From: an uncultured Alphaproteobacteria bacterium
GTDB lineage: Bacteria > Pseudomonadota > Alphaproteobacteria > Rs-D84
Length of the DNA: 43,577 nt
Direction: 5' to 3'
NCBI GenBank assembly: GCA_905234465.1
Contig: CAJOHU010000006.1
Location: forward strand, 1 to 43,577
Positions 31,992 through 40,575 of the stretch are shown here, piece after piece. The position numbers and the translations under genes are program-made. Numbering within the stretch: position 1 is the first letter of the stretch; every line of letters begins with the position of its first letter. The notes beneath the pieces were generated by a model. The model searched no databases. It worked only from the letters and a program-made list of their open reading frames with translations, and was not told the origin of the DNA.

Positions 31992-32546
31992 TTATTTTTT
32001 GGGCAATACGAAATAAATGTTTGCTTTTCTTATTGGCAAAGACTGATTGTTGGAATTATACAATCCGTTATTAATCTCTATTTCTCCGATGCCAATGCCT
32101 GTACCTGTTCTTGTGTCTTTTTTGTGTGGATATTGTGTAGAATCTATTACACGCAAAACAGAATTATTTTTATCGCTTTTAATAATTTTATCAACAAACA
32201 TGCAATGCCCATTACCATCTGGGAAAACGACAACCAAAATACATCCTGATACGGGTTTATTTATAAAATCCCAGTATTTGAATACCTTTTTATGTTTGTG
32301 AATAAAAGCAAAATCTTTGCAAAAGAATCTGTTTATCTTTATAAAATCATGTTGTTTCAAAAAACTTCTTAACTCAGTCAATGCCCGTTTATATCCCATT
32401 TGCATCAAGCACCAGTATATAAAACCGCTACAATCCATATGAAAAAAGGTTTTATTGTTCCATTTATCGATATAATTTGAATGATTATATTCAGAAATAA
32501 AATCATTAAGGAAAAATTGCTTAAAAAATTCAATATCTGCTTGCAT
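31992..32546 (-). CDS. NlpC/P60-like cysteine peptidase domain protein
   Basis: 184 residues. FHMDCSGFIYWCL (Cys about residue 39) is the DCSGF nucleophile motif of NlpC/P60, and GHCMFVDKI (about 113) supplies the His; VLRVIDST follows as the third strand. No signal peptide is present. It may act inside the cell, be released by lysis, or be a secreted effector. Base composition is more AT-rich than nearby genes, suggesting transfer. The promoter is so close that the mRNA may be leaderless. Target could be peptidoglycan peptides or another amide; uncertain. Confidence 0.65.
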   Translation of the reverse strand: MQADIEFFKQFFLNDFISEYNHSNYIDKWNNKTFFHMDCSGFIYWCLMQMGYKRALTELRSFLKQHDFIKINRFFCKDFAFIHKHKKVFKYWDFINKPVSGCILVVVFPDGNGHCMFVDKIIKSDKNNSVLRVIDSTQYPHKKDTRTGTGIGIGEIEINNGLYNSNNQSLPIRKANIYFVLPKK

Positions 32547-32553
32547 TGTTTAC

Positions 32554-32582
32554 ATTATACCAAAAAATTGGCTTAATGTAAA
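32554..32582 (-). promoter_or_regulatory. Promoter of the NlpC/P60-like gene
   Basis: Minus strand: TTTACA (32582-32577), 17-nt spacer, TATAAT (32559-32554). The predicted start falls at or next to the ATG at 32546. Confidence 0.65.
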
Positions 32583-32791
32583 TTTAACAAACTTGATCCT
32601 TTAATTTCTCGTCCAACCTCTAACAATTCGGCTCGCGAATTGCACAGATAGCACAACCACACTTCGCGTCTATGACGCTTCGTGTGGCAGGCCACACGAA
32701 CGGAATAGTTATCGCGAAGGAGTGTCGCCCGAAGTTTTTAACGAAGGGGGACTTAGATACCCGTTCGTTGCAGGGCGGTTTTTGTTTGGTC

Positions 32792-33493
32792 TTATAAGGA
32801 CAGACTTAGTACGGATAACAGTTTTTGAACATAAATTTGCGACAAATTTTTTTCCCTTGTATTTACAGCGATTTTTTGTTTCCCGTTTGGCGTGCGTATT
32901 GCGATACCATCTATTTTTTGTTGCGTATTAACATAAACAAAAATTGGCTGATGTTCAGGATTTTTTAATAAATTTACATCAAATTTCACATTCAATTTTG
33001 ATTGCAATTTATTGCACCATTGAAACACGGGTATCACACCGGTGGCATTTGATAATTTTTTTATCTTCATAACGCGCCCTAGAACAATGGTGTTTTTATA
33101 TCCGCGATTTTGATAAAAGCCTACTGCGCCGTTCAGTGAGAACAGTGCCATGTTTGGTGCGATTAAACTTGCCGCGTTTTCTGCAGAATCCAATAAACCC
33201 GCCCCCATGCCATAACCTTGATATTGGGGCGTTATATACAAACTGCGCGTGAACATATTTTGCTCGTTCAAAGAACCGGTTATAAAACCAACCATTTCTT
33301 TATTAATATATGCCGCAAATGCAAACACATTTGTTTCTGTATTCCACGCATTTAAATAAGCATTTGCAAGATTAAAATACAATTTGTCTTTTCCCGCAGA
33401 TGACAGATGAGACATATGTATACGCGCAAAATCGCGACAGATATTTGCGCTTGGTGTGAAAATCGGTTTGATTTCATAATTAATCTTGTTCAT
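32792..33493 (-). CDS. GNAT family N-acetyltransferase
   Basis: 233 residues from ATG 33493; the frame opens with TTG at 33529, inside the promoter. AAYINKEMVGFITGSL and SLYITPQYQGYGMGAGLLDSAE hold the GNAT acetyl-CoA binding pattern (QGYGMGAGLL corresponds to Q/RxxGxG/A), followed by GAVGFYQNRGYK. The C-terminal 90 residues are basic and not part of the usual 150-residue fold, with an NTQQKIDGIAIRTPNGK beta segment. Substrate unknown. A strong promoter lies upstream. Confidence 0.75.
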   Translation of the reverse strand: MNKINYEIKPIFTPSANICRDFARIHMSHLSSAGKDKLYFNLANAYLNAWNTETNVFAFAAYINKEMVGFITGSLNEQNMFTRSLYITPQYQGYGMGAGLLDSAENAASLIAPNMALFSLNGAVGFYQNRGYKNTIVLGRVMKIKKLSNATGVIPVFQWCNKLQSKLNVKFDVNLLKNPEHQPIFVYVNTQQKIDGIAIRTPNGKQKIAVNTREKNLSQIYVQKLLSVLSLSL

Positions 33494-33518
33494 TTTGGGT
33501 CTTTGTTTTACTCTATAT

Positions 33519-33546
33519 ATTTTATACAAAAAATATTTTATGTCAA
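33519..33546 (-). promoter_or_regulatory. Promoter of the GNAT gene
   Basis: Minus strand: TTGACA (33546-33541), 16-nt spacer, TAAAAT (33524-33519). Confidence 0.7.
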
Positions 33547-33643
33547 TAGTGTGCTGCGAAATTTCTGCACAATTTTGTGTCGCTTGTTCAAATCATATTG
33601 TTTTTTTAATATATTTTTTTGGGGGGCAGGGCGGATGCGGGCA

Positions 33644-34810
33644 TCAGTCTTGTAATACCTTGATGCCCGGTAATTCGCGGCCTTCTATAAATTCCAGAAA
33701 TGCGCCGCCACCGGTGGATACATATGTTATGTCATCCATTACACCGCACGCATCCAAGCATGCGACTGTATCGCCACCACCGACAATACTTTTCAATTTA
33801 CCAAAGCGTGAATTTTCTGCAATCGCGCGCGCAATCGCAAACGAACCAAATGACCATGTCGGCATCCATTCTGCCATGCCAACCGTTCCGTTCCATATTA
33901 CGGTGGATGCGTTTTCAATCTCTATCACATCACGTGCCGCCGTTTTTGGACCACCATCAATGATAACATCGTTCGGTTGAATGTCGGATACATCTTTGTC
34001 GGTGCGTGGTGCGTTTGGTTCAAACACCGGGGCAACGCCTTTGTCCAATGGTACCAAAAAACGACAATTATTTTCACGCGCGTATTCCATAATTTTTAAC
34101 GCTTCTTGCACCATGTCGGGTTCGTATAGCGAATTTCCCACGGGCGCACCAAGCGCAAAATTAAACGTTGTTCCCAATGCACCACCAACAATTACTGTAT
34201 CAGATAATCTTATCAATGCGCGCAGTACGCCGATTTTGGTTGAAACCTTGGAACCGGCAACAATAGACAACACGGGGTGTGTCGGATTTTTCATTGCCGC
34301 GGTTAAGTTATCAATTTCACTTTGCAATAACAGACCCGCATAAGACGGCAAAAATTGTGTCACGCCAACAGTGCTTGCATGTGCGCGGTGCGAAACAGCG
34401 AACGCATCGTTCACAAATAAATCAAATCCCGCCGCCAACGATTTTGCAAATGTCAAATCGTTTTCTTCTTCACCTGGATAAAAGCGCAGGTTTTCTAATA
34501 GTACCACATCGCCATCACGCATACCCGCCATAAACGATTTGTCCAAACAATCGGAAACAAACGGCAAATTCATATATTCCGCCACCCCGCGCAGTGAATA
34601 TTTCATATCACGCACACCCTTTGGCCGCCCCAGGTGCGAACAAATCGCCACCCGCGCGCCGGCATTACGTAATAAATCAATTGTCGGCATACTGCGCTCT
34701 ATACGAAATCCTTCGGTAATTTTACCGTCAACAATTTGCACATTAAAATCATCGCGCAGCAAAACGTATTTTCCACGCAAGTCAATTCCATTAATCGTGC
34801 GAAGTTTCAT
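33644..34810 (-). CDS. pgk: Phosphoglycerate kinase
   Basis: 388 residues, close to the usual 390-400. It transfers phosphate between 1,3-bisphosphoglycerate and ADP in glycolysis. Visible motifs: RDDFNV (19-24) and SHLGRP (58-63) of the substrate site, LLENLRFYPGEEEN, FVNDAFAVSHRAHAS, GSKVSTKIGVL (nucleotide side), WNGTVGMAEW and GGGDTV near the C-terminus. AAAGGAT is the ribosome site. It follows the six-gene unknown cluster by 14 bp on the same strand, so it may be co-transcribed with it, which is an odd partnership for a glycolytic gene. Confidence 0.97.
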   Translation of the reverse strand: MKLRTINGIDLRGKYVLLRDDFNVQIVDGKITEGFRIERSMPTIDLLRNAGARVAICSHLGRPKGVRDMKYSLRGVAEYMNLPFVSDCLDKSFMAGMRDGDVVLLENLRFYPGEEENDLTFAKSLAAGFDLFVNDAFAVSHRAHASTVGVTQFLPSYAGLLLQSEIDNLTAAMKNPTHPVLSIVAGSKVSTKIGVLRALIRLSDTVIVGGALGTTFNFALGAPVGNSLYEPDMVQEALKIMEYARENNCRFLVPLDKGVAPVFEPNAPRTDKDVSDIQPNDVIIDGGPKTAARDVIEIENASTVIWNGTVGMAEWMPTWSFGSFAIARAIAENSRFGKLKSIVGGGDTVACLDACGVMDDITYVSTGGGAFLEFIEGRELPGIKVLQD

Positions 34811-34824
34811 ATTTTATCCTTTCT

Positions 34825-35274
34825 TTAACTTTGTTTACCGTATTGGTTGGGAAAGAAAACTTTACCAATATATTTACGTATAAATGGCGATGGACATTTG
34901 CCAGATGCAATGCATACTGGACAATCATGACCACGCGTCACAATACAATCAGTATCGTTTGATACACACGGACGCATCACAATAACCATTTCGTCCTTTC
35001 CTGCTTTGTTCACACTTGAACACGGTTCCCACTCAACCGCAGGATGTAAACGATTTGGGTTTACATCAAACGCAGTCTTATCATCATAATATACATCGAA
35101 TCCACAATGGAGTCTGTTGCCGTCCACAGGTTTACATTTGCGCATAATTTCGATAAATTTTTTCTGAAATTCTTCGTTCGCCACCCCAACATTTATTTGC
35201 GTTGGACGACCGCTATAACTTTCCGTGTGCAGGTCTGTTGAAAAGTTTTGTAAAATTACGAATTTATCTGCCAT
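34825..35274 (-). CDS. Unknown protein, cluster gene 6 (next to pgk)
   Basis: 149 residues with AAAAAAGGAAACC before the ATG. No signal peptide. Nine Cys, of which CPVCIASGKCPSP (about 120-132) looks like a metal-binding knuckle; HCGFDVYYDD and VIVMRPCVSNDTDC are other segments. It belongs to a six-gene same-strand run (37650 to 34825) with 10-50 bp gaps. No family is recognised. Confidence 0.7.
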   Translation of the reverse strand: MADKFVILQNFSTDLHTESYSGRPTQINVGVANEEFQKKFIEIMRKCKPVDGNRLHCGFDVYYDDKTAFDVNPNRLHPAVEWEPCSSVNKAGKDEMVIVMRPCVSNDTDCIVTRGHDCPVCIASGKCPSPFIRKYIGKVFFPNQYGKQS

Positions 35275-35323
35275 CTTGGTTTCCTTTTTTGCTTTTCGCC
35301 TGATTTTTTGGTTTATAAATCTT

Positions 35324-35776
35324 TTAATGTTCGCGACTATTGACCAATGAATGTAACTTATTCAAGAACGCTCTTTCCTTTACTGCGGTCAATTTCTGTA
35401 TTCCTTCTGCCGTTTTAATAGCATTAACAGCTGGCTGTTTGCTAACATCTTCATATATTTGTTTTGCACAATTTTCTGATATTTCCAGCACCTTGCCATC
35501 TGAATCTTTTAAACGATGAGTTATATTGTTCGCGAATTTTTCTCGGTTTGTGGTCCTGCGCCATTTAGTAACTTTAAAAACAGGTTCTGTACCGTTTATA
35601 ACTGAATAACTATAGGTGATGGTGCCAAATGGTATGTCTATTTGATTCACTGTAAAGTGTTCTGTGGCCTCTATAGTGGGCTCTTGTACAACATATACAG
35701 ATGGTTGTTCTAATAACGATTGAACTGTTTCAATCAAATCTTTTTCATAAACATCAACTTGTGTTTGTATTGCCAT
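35324..35776 (-). CDS. Unknown protein, cluster gene 5
   Basis: 150 residues, AAAAGGAAATAAAA ribosome site. A soluble, mixed alpha/beta protein without Cys motifs apart from one; contains VNQIDIPFGTITYSYSVING (beta-rich) and a helical C-terminus (AIKTAEGIQKLTAVKERAFLNKLHSL). No signal or membrane helix. Function unknown; cluster membership is the only context. Confidence 0.68.
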   Translation of the reverse strand: MAIQTQVDVYEKDLIETVQSLLEQPSVYVVQEPTIEATEHFTVNQIDIPFGTITYSYSVINGTEPVFKVTKWRRTTNREKFANNITHRLKDSDGKVLEISENCAKQIYEDVSKQPAVNAIKTAEGIQKLTAVKERAFLNKLHSLVNSREH

Positions 35777-35791
35777 TTTTATTTCCTTTTA

Positions 35792-36184
35792 TTACCGAGC
35801 GTTATCATGCCGAAACATCCGACCACGAACATCCGACATATTGGATTTTTCATATCCATTTTGTTTCGTATAAATATTTTCCACCGCACGTTGCAATTTA
35901 TACAGTTCTTTATAACCATTTTGACCAAACCGCTTGGTCACCAAAGACCGATAATCATGCGGATCATACAAAGTGATAGTGTTCATTTTGATTTTAATAA
36001 TGCGGCCAAAGCATATATGCAAATTCCGGATACCGAATACTTTTTCGCCATCTTTGGATACAATAAAACTGTTGTCCCGCTGGTCATCCATAAAGCTACA
36101 AAAATCCTTCACGTCGACCTTTGAAATGGTAATCCCGGGTTCAGACATCATTTCAATGTATTCATTTATCGATTGCGCTGGCAT
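35792..36184 (-). CDS. Unknown protein, cluster gene 4
   Basis: 130 residues, AAAAGGATATAAA ribosome site. Basic C-terminus (MSDVRGRMFRHDNAR). ISKVDVKDFCSFMDDQRDNSFIVSKDGEKVFGIRNLHICFG reads as alternating strands of a small globular domain. No signal peptide and no membrane helix. The gene is 16 bp from its downstream neighbour, and nothing in the sequence links it to a known family. Confidence 0.68.
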   Translation of the reverse strand: MPAQSINEYIEMMSEPGITISKVDVKDFCSFMDDQRDNSFIVSKDGEKVFGIRNLHICFGRIIKIKMNTITLYDPHDYRSLVTKRFGQNGYKELYKLQRAVENIYTKQNGYEKSNMSDVRGRMFRHDNAR

Positions 36185-36195
36185 TTTATATCCTT

Positions 36196-36669
36196 TTATT
36201 TTCCATACACGCGTTGATAACGGCGTTCACCAAATAAAGCCCGATATGCGTTTTTGAATTTTTCTGCCGCCTGTTTTGATGCGTTTTCAGCGGTTTGGTA
36301 TTTTGCCCACGCAATCGCAGCATCATGATTTTTCTTATACCAATAACAATGTTTCATTGGGCATAACGATTTTTCTATATAGTAACTACAATGATGTGTT
36401 TCAGAATCTGACTCATATATCTCATGTCCAAATACACACCCAGATATTTCCCATCGGTGGCTTATAATGCACGGATACCCCACTGTCCCGAACAAACCAT
36501 CATGCGGTTTACGAACAGCATTCAGAAAACTTTTTTGTCGTGTTGTTGATATTGCACCAAGCGCATCCATCCATGCACGAAAACAATCTTGACTTACCGT
36601 CTCTTGTTTTTCTGCTTCTTTCTTTGCCACCCTGTATTCACGAAACTGTGTTATTTTCTGTTTCAGCAT
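36196..36669 (-). CDS. Unknown Cys/His-containing protein, cluster gene 3
   Basis: 157 residues, AGAAAGGTAAAAA ribosome site. Helical, charged ends flank a central segment with GYPCIISHRWEISGCVFGHEIYESDSETHHCSYY and SLCPMKHCYWY, a Cys/His set that could bind zinc. Lys/Ala-rich helix (AENASKQAAEKFKNAYRALFG) near the C-terminus. No signal peptide. Family unknown. Confidence 0.68.
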   Translation of the reverse strand: MLKQKITQFREYRVAKKEAEKQETVSQDCFRAWMDALGAISTTRQKSFLNAVRKPHDGLFGTVGYPCIISHRWEISGCVFGHEIYESDSETHHCSYYIEKSLCPMKHCYWYKKNHDAAIAWAKYQTAENASKQAAEKFKNAYRALFGERRYQRVYGK

Positions 36670-36682
36670 ATTTTTACCTTTC

Positions 36683-37057
36683 TTATCGGCCTTTTGCGCG
36701 CATCAAACTGTCGCGATAGTGTTCAACTGCCTGTTTATATTCCAGGTACTCTGCCGGCAGAGTTTTTTCATATTCTTCGGTTTGTTCTTGAACGTACATA
36801 CACTTATCAAATCGGCCTTTGGCGTGCATCAAACTGTCGCGATAGTGTTCGACCGCCTGTTTTTGTTCCAAGTACTCCGCTGGCAGAGTTTTTTCATATT
36901 CTTCGGTTTGTTCTTTAACGCACATACACTTATCAAACATTTTAATTTCCCAAACAAGCATCCCCGCCCCAATTAAACACCCACAAACAATAACATTTAT
37001 CTTCCAAAAATCTTGTGTTTTTGCCTTGCGTATATCTTTTCTGTCTTTTTTCGCCAT
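36683..37057 (-). CDS. Single-span membrane protein with duplicated 42-residue module, cluster gene 2
   Basis: 124 residues. MAKKDRKDIRKAKTQDFWK leads to one membrane helix (VIVCGCLIGAGMLVWEI, about 23-39). The rest is two tandem copies of a 42-residue helical module, FDKCMxVxEQTEEYEKTLPA...YRDSLMxAKGR. The module is also the C-terminus of the next gene upstream (37078), with the shared DIRKAKTQDFW segment before the helix. At the DNA level the units are 126 bp long (36685-36810 and 36811-36936). It looks like recent internal duplication. AAAAGGGAT is the ribosome site. Function unknown. Confidence 0.72.
   Translation of the reverse strand: MAKKDRKDIRKAKTQDFWKINVIVCGCLIGAGMLVWEIKMFDKCMCVKEQTEEYEKTLPAEYLEQKQAVEHYRDSLMHAKGRFDKCMYVQEQTEEYEKTLPAEYLEYKQAVEHYRDSLMRAKGR
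36685..36936 (-). repeat. 126-bp tandem repeat (two units) inside the cluster gene
   Basis: Unit 1 36685-36810 and unit 2 36811-36936 begin with the same ATCGGCC and are highly similar. A third, diverged copy lies at 37080-37180 in the neighbouring gene. Confidence 0.8.
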
Positions 37058-37077
37058 TTTTTTATCCCTTTTTATTT

Positions 37078-37650
37078 TTATCGGCCTTTTGCGCGCATCA
37101 AACTGTCACGGTAGTGTTCAACTGCCTGTTTATATTCCAGGTACTCTGCCGGCAGAGTTTTTTCATACTCTTCAACCTGTTTTTTGACTCGGTTGCGCTT
37201 ATCTGTTACTTTAAATGCCCAAACATTTATCCCAACTCCAACTAAAAGTCCCAAAATAGTGGGCAGAATAATATCTTTGTTTTTTTGCCAAAAATCTTGT
37301 GTTTTTGCCTTGCGTATATCTTTGTTTGCATCTTGTGCGGAACCAGAACCATGAAATTCCTCGGCAACACGCACAGATTCCGCGGTTTCATGTGCATTTT
37401 CTTTCATGCGTTCCCGTTCAAGTTCAATTACCTCATTGTGCGTTCTTACAAACCCACAAGAAAGATCTTCCAAGTTGCTTTCAAATTCTGAATCTGGCAA
37501 ATCCGGAATAAAAGATGTTCCAGATTTATCAAAATCCCTATGTGAACACGGGCGTGGAATCCTTTCTGCGTTCCTGCAAAATGCAAACGCATCATCACCC
37601 AGGATTTGTTCCATTTCTGAATCTGATAAATTATCCAATTCTTGCGACAT
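37078..37650 (-). CDS. Single-span membrane protein, cluster gene 1
   Basis: 190 residues. Cytoplasmic N-terminal region with acidic LSDSEMEQILGDDAF and a helix (IELERERMKENAHETAESVRV), then DIRKAKTQDFWQKNKD, one membrane helix (about 128-147, IILPTILGLLVGVGINVWAF) and one copy of the 42-residue module at the C-terminus. It is the first gene of the run, with a promoter at 37678-37705. Paralogous in its second half to the gene at 36683-37057. The positive-inside rule suggests the module faces the periplasm. Function unknown. Confidence 0.72.
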   Translation of the reverse strand: MSQELDNLSDSEMEQILGDDAFAFCRNAERIPRPCSHRDFDKSGTSFIPDLPDSEFESNLEDLSCGFVRTHNEVIELERERMKENAHETAESVRVAEEFHGSGSAQDANKDIRKAKTQDFWQKNKDIILPTILGLLVGVGINVWAFKVTDKRNRVKKQVEEYEKTLPAEYLEYKQAVEHYRDSLMRAKGR

Positions 37651-37677
37651 TTTTTATACCCTTTTCAAAGCATAAAC

Positions 37678-37705
37678 ATGCTACACTTTTAGCACAAAAA
37701 GTCAA
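37678..37705 (-). promoter_or_regulatory. Promoter of the six-gene unknown cluster
   Basis: Minus strand: TTGACT (37705-37700), 16-nt spacer, TAGCAT (37683-37678). The -35 overlaps the stop codon of rnhB. Confidence 0.6.
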
Positions 37706-38322
37706 GAATTTTCGCAAGTTTCAAGGGCGTTCTTAACCGGACCAAATGTTTTTCGGTGGTATTTCGTTATACCATATTTTTCAATCGCCGTCAAATGTTC
37801 TGCGGTGGGGTATCCGGCATTTTTATTCCAACCATATTTGGGAAACCGGACCGACAGGTCCTGCATAATTTTATCACGCGTTTCTTTGGCAATAATTGAC
37901 GCCGCCGCAATGGAAATTGATTTTGCGTCACCCCGAATAACCGCCATGCCCTGTAAATTTTTTGGAACACGATTACCGTCAATCAAACAAATTTCCGGCG
38001 CGCGGGAAAGCGATGCGACCGCGCGTTCCATCGCACGCATAGATGCCCAAAGGATATTCAATTCGTCAATTTCCGCCGGACTGCATTGACCGGTTGCCCA
38101 GATTGTGTTTTTTGTTATCCAATCATACGCGACCGCCCTTTGATGTGCCGACATTTTTTTAGAATCACGTATCACCACCGGAATTTCAATATCACGATTC
38201 GGAAATATCACCGCCGCCGCAACAACAGGTCCACACAATGGGCCGCGACCCGCTTCGTCCACACCGGCGATAAATCCTGCGCCTGTTTCATTTTCAATGG
38301 AAAAGTCTGCGATTGGTATCAT
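37702..38322 (-). CDS. rnhB: Ribonuclease HII
   Basis: 206 residues, normal length. It cleaves RNA in RNA-DNA hybrids and single ribonucleotides in DNA. AGVDEAGRGPLCGPVV (Asp22, Glu23) and LIDGNRVP (third acidic residue) are the metal-binding catalytic motifs; KSISIAAASIIAKETRD and GYPTAEH-LTAIEKYGITKYHRKTF are further signatures. It starts 9 bp after the end of the lytic transglycosylase gene and is probably in one operon with it and nrdR. In other alphaproteobacteria rnhB often lies near ccrM, as here. Confidence 0.96.
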   Translation of the reverse strand: MIPIADFSIENETGAGFIAGVDEAGRGPLCGPVVAAAVIFPNRDIEIPVVIRDSKKMSAHQRAVAYDWITKNTIWATGQCSPAEIDELNILWASMRAMERAVASLSRAPEICLIDGNRVPKNLQGMAVIRGDAKSISIAAASIIAKETRDKIMQDLSVRFPKYGWNKNAGYPTAEHLTAIEKYGITKYHRKTFGPVKNALETCENS

Positions 38323-38331
38323 ATTGTGCCG

Positions 38332-40053
38332 TTAAATAGAATAGGGAATTTCATCCGCGCGAACATATTCATCTTCACTGTTGTACAGTGGCCATTCAGA
38401 ATCTGCCAAAACCTTCAGTGGTGTTAGTGGTTGTCCCAAACGGGCGCGATACAGCCACAGATTTGCCATAACACGTTTAATGTACCCGCGCGTCTCATAT
38501 GCGGGGAAACTTTCTATGTACAATAACGGGTCATTTGTTTTAAAGGATTTTTCAAACTTTACCACAGATCCCATGCCCGCATTATATGCCGCCAACATTT
38601 TGATGATATTGTTGTTGATGTTTGGGTGCATTAATAAATCAACAATATACTGTTGACCCAAGAACATGTTATGTTCAGGGTTATTCATATCTATGTCAGA
38701 CATTTTAACCTTGTTCGCGCGGGCAACACGTTTTGCAGTGTTGGGCATAATTTGCATAACACCGTTTGCGCCTGCGCCAGACTTAGCCGCCGTGCGGAAA
38801 CCGCTTTCTTGTTTTATAATTGCCAACAATAATGCGCGGTCAATAGACCATCCACCCATGGGTTCCCAATCTGGCAAAGGATATTGCGCCGAATAAATTA
38901 CATCGTCATCAATTTCCAAAATACCACGGTCACGTATCACGCCAGATGCCAATATTGCCACGCGCGACATACCAAACTTGGTTGCGATGGCATTTATGGC
39001 ATGCAAAGTTCTGTCTGATACCTTGGATGTCATCATGTATTTAAGGTATTCTTCGGCGCGTTCGCGGCGATTTGCCTGAATCAGCGCCAGTGCGATTTTG
39101 CCGTACCGATTGGTGCGCAGTTCGTCAATATCTTCTTCGGTGAATTCTTGTTCAAAAAATTCGTATTCTGGAACATTTCCCATCATTGTTGCCGCCAATG
39201 CACCATAGAACGCCATTGGATGTGCCGCGGCGATTGTCCAATATTCTTCGGCACGGGCATCATCGCCACGCGCCGCTGCGGCGCGTCCTGCCCAGAATGC
39301 GGCTTCGGTTTTGCGGGCATTGTTGATTTGTTTTAATTTTAAAATCTTGCTGAAATACTTTTCACTTTCAGAAAACTTTTCTTCTTTGAAATACAGCAAT
39401 CCCATTGTCCACAAACCGTATTCAGATTCTGCGTCAGACGCAACAAACCCCCATTTTTTCGCCAATTCATATTCGCCATTTGTATAATATATGTACGCCA
39501 ATCGCCCTGCAAGACGTCCATAATCCGATTCGCTAAGTTTCCGTTTGAACGATCTTTCTTCAAGTATGTTGCGCGCGGTCTTGGTGCTGCCACTGCGAAT
39601 CGCTTTCTTGAATTTAGTAATTTTTTTATCTGTGCTGCCTGAATATGTTTTTTCTGTCCATGTTTCAGATTGTGCGGTTTCAATAGATAAACCGCCGGTC
39701 AGCATACTGGGGACACGTGCAGGTTTTACCGCGACTTTTTTAAGTTTTGATAATTTTTCCATGCGGGCGGCCCCAGGCATGTCATTGTATTTGTCCATCC
39801 ATGCCTTAACCTCGGTTCCTTTGGTATGGTAAGTTTTTGAAAAATATCGTTGATACAAAACTTCGTGTTTTAATATTGGGTCGCTTAATTGGCGTTCCAA
39901 ATTTTGTGCAGCAGAATTTTTTTCCGAATCTTGCAGCATAAAAATTTGGGAATACAAACTTTCGTCTGCGTCAGACAACACATCTATTTCCGGTTTGGCG
40001 ATTGCCCCCCCGCACACAATCAGCGTCAATATGAACACCAGAATTTTTTTCAT
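38332..40053 (-). CDS. slt: Soluble lytic murein transglycosylase
   Basis: 573 residues from ATG 40053 (GAGGGAAG ribosome site; the frame opens at 40098, inside nrdR). Signal peptide MKKILVFILTLIVCGGAIA; long alpha-superhelical region with TPR-like units (GRLAYIYYTNGEYELAKKWG; EAAFWAGRAAAARGDDARAEEYW); C-terminal SLT domain with Glu416 in IIKQESGF, then GANGVMQIMPNTA and AAYNAGMGSVVKFEK. It cleaves the MurNAc-GlcNAc bond in the periplasm, leaving 1,6-anhydroMurNAc. Fits the Slt70-like family by layout and length. Confidence 0.93.
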   Translation of the reverse strand: MKKILVFILTLIVCGGAIAKPEIDVLSDADESLYSQIFMLQDSEKNSAAQNLERQLSDPILKHEVLYQRYFSKTYHTKGTEVKAWMDKYNDMPGAARMEKLSKLKKVAVKPARVPSMLTGGLSIETAQSETWTEKTYSGSTDKKITKFKKAIRSGSTKTARNILEERSFKRKLSESDYGRLAGRLAYIYYTNGEYELAKKWGFVASDAESEYGLWTMGLLYFKEEKFSESEKYFSKILKLKQINNARKTEAAFWAGRAAAARGDDARAEEYWTIAAAHPMAFYGALAATMMGNVPEYEFFEQEFTEEDIDELRTNRYGKIALALIQANRRERAEEYLKYMMTSKVSDRTLHAINAIATKFGMSRVAILASGVIRDRGILEIDDDVIYSAQYPLPDWEPMGGWSIDRALLLAIIKQESGFRTAAKSGAGANGVMQIMPNTAKRVARANKVKMSDIDMNNPEHNMFLGQQYIVDLLMHPNINNNIIKMLAAYNAGMGSVVKFEKSFKTNDPLLYIESFPAYETRGYIKRVMANLWLYRARLGQPLTPLKVLADSEWPLYNSEDEYVRADEIPYSI

Positions 40054-40067
40054 ATGTAATTCTTCCC

Positions 40068-40568
40068 TCAGAATAAAGTTGTTTTTGGCAATTTGCAAAC
40101 AATCGTATCGTCTGTGATTTCTGGAATAGTGTCTATGATTTTCTTAAAATCTGATATTTTTGAAAACTTACGATACACAGATACGAATCGCACAAACGCA
40201 ATCGGATCCAAATTCAACAAAGAATCAGAAACCATTTCGCCGATTTGTGCACTGGTCACCATGTCATCTGCGGTGTCTGTTTCCAATCTGCGCTGAATAG
40301 ATGCAACCAAGCGTTCAATTTGTTCGTCACCAACTTCGCGATTGTGGCATGCCAATTTTATGCTGCGCCGCAGTTTATCACGATCAAAAGGTTCGGTTTT
40401 ACCACTGTTTTTACGTACGACTAAATCACGCATCTGAACACGTTCCACAGTTGAAAATTTTGCACCGCATTGATTACAAACACGCCGGCGGCGTATAGTT
40501 CCGCTTTCTGTGTCCGGGCGCGAATCTGCAACCCGGCTGTCGGCATAATTACAATATGGACATCTCAT
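40068..40568 (-). CDS. nrdR: Transcriptional repressor NrdR
   Basis: 166 residues. Zinc ribbon with Cys3, Cys6, Cys31, Cys34 (MRCPYC...RRRRVCNQC), then an ATP-cone domain from about 47 (VRKNSGKTEPFDRDKLRRSI...). It senses ATP/dATP and represses ribonucleotide reductase genes. Slightly longer than the usual 150-160 residues. First gene of nrdR-slt-rnhB; divergent from ccrM. The -10 of its likely promoter is so close that the mRNA may be leaderless. Confidence 0.97.
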   Translation of the reverse strand: MRCPYCNYADSRVADSRPDTESGTIRRRRVCNQCGAKFSTVERVQMRDLVVRKNSGKTEPFDRDKLRRSIKLACHNREVGDEQIERLVASIQRRLETDTADDMVTSAQIGEMVSDSLLNLDPIAFVRFVSVYRKFSKISDFKKIIDTIPEITDDTIVCKLPKTTLF

Positions 40569-40575
40569 ACAGGGT

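Noticed and set aside
32722..32931. 69-codon open frame on plus strand
   Set aside because: No ribosome site; it overlaps palindromic intergenic sequence and the 3' end of the GNAT gene.
36685..37180. CRISPR array
   Set aside because: The repeats are 126 bp without spacers and encode a protein module.
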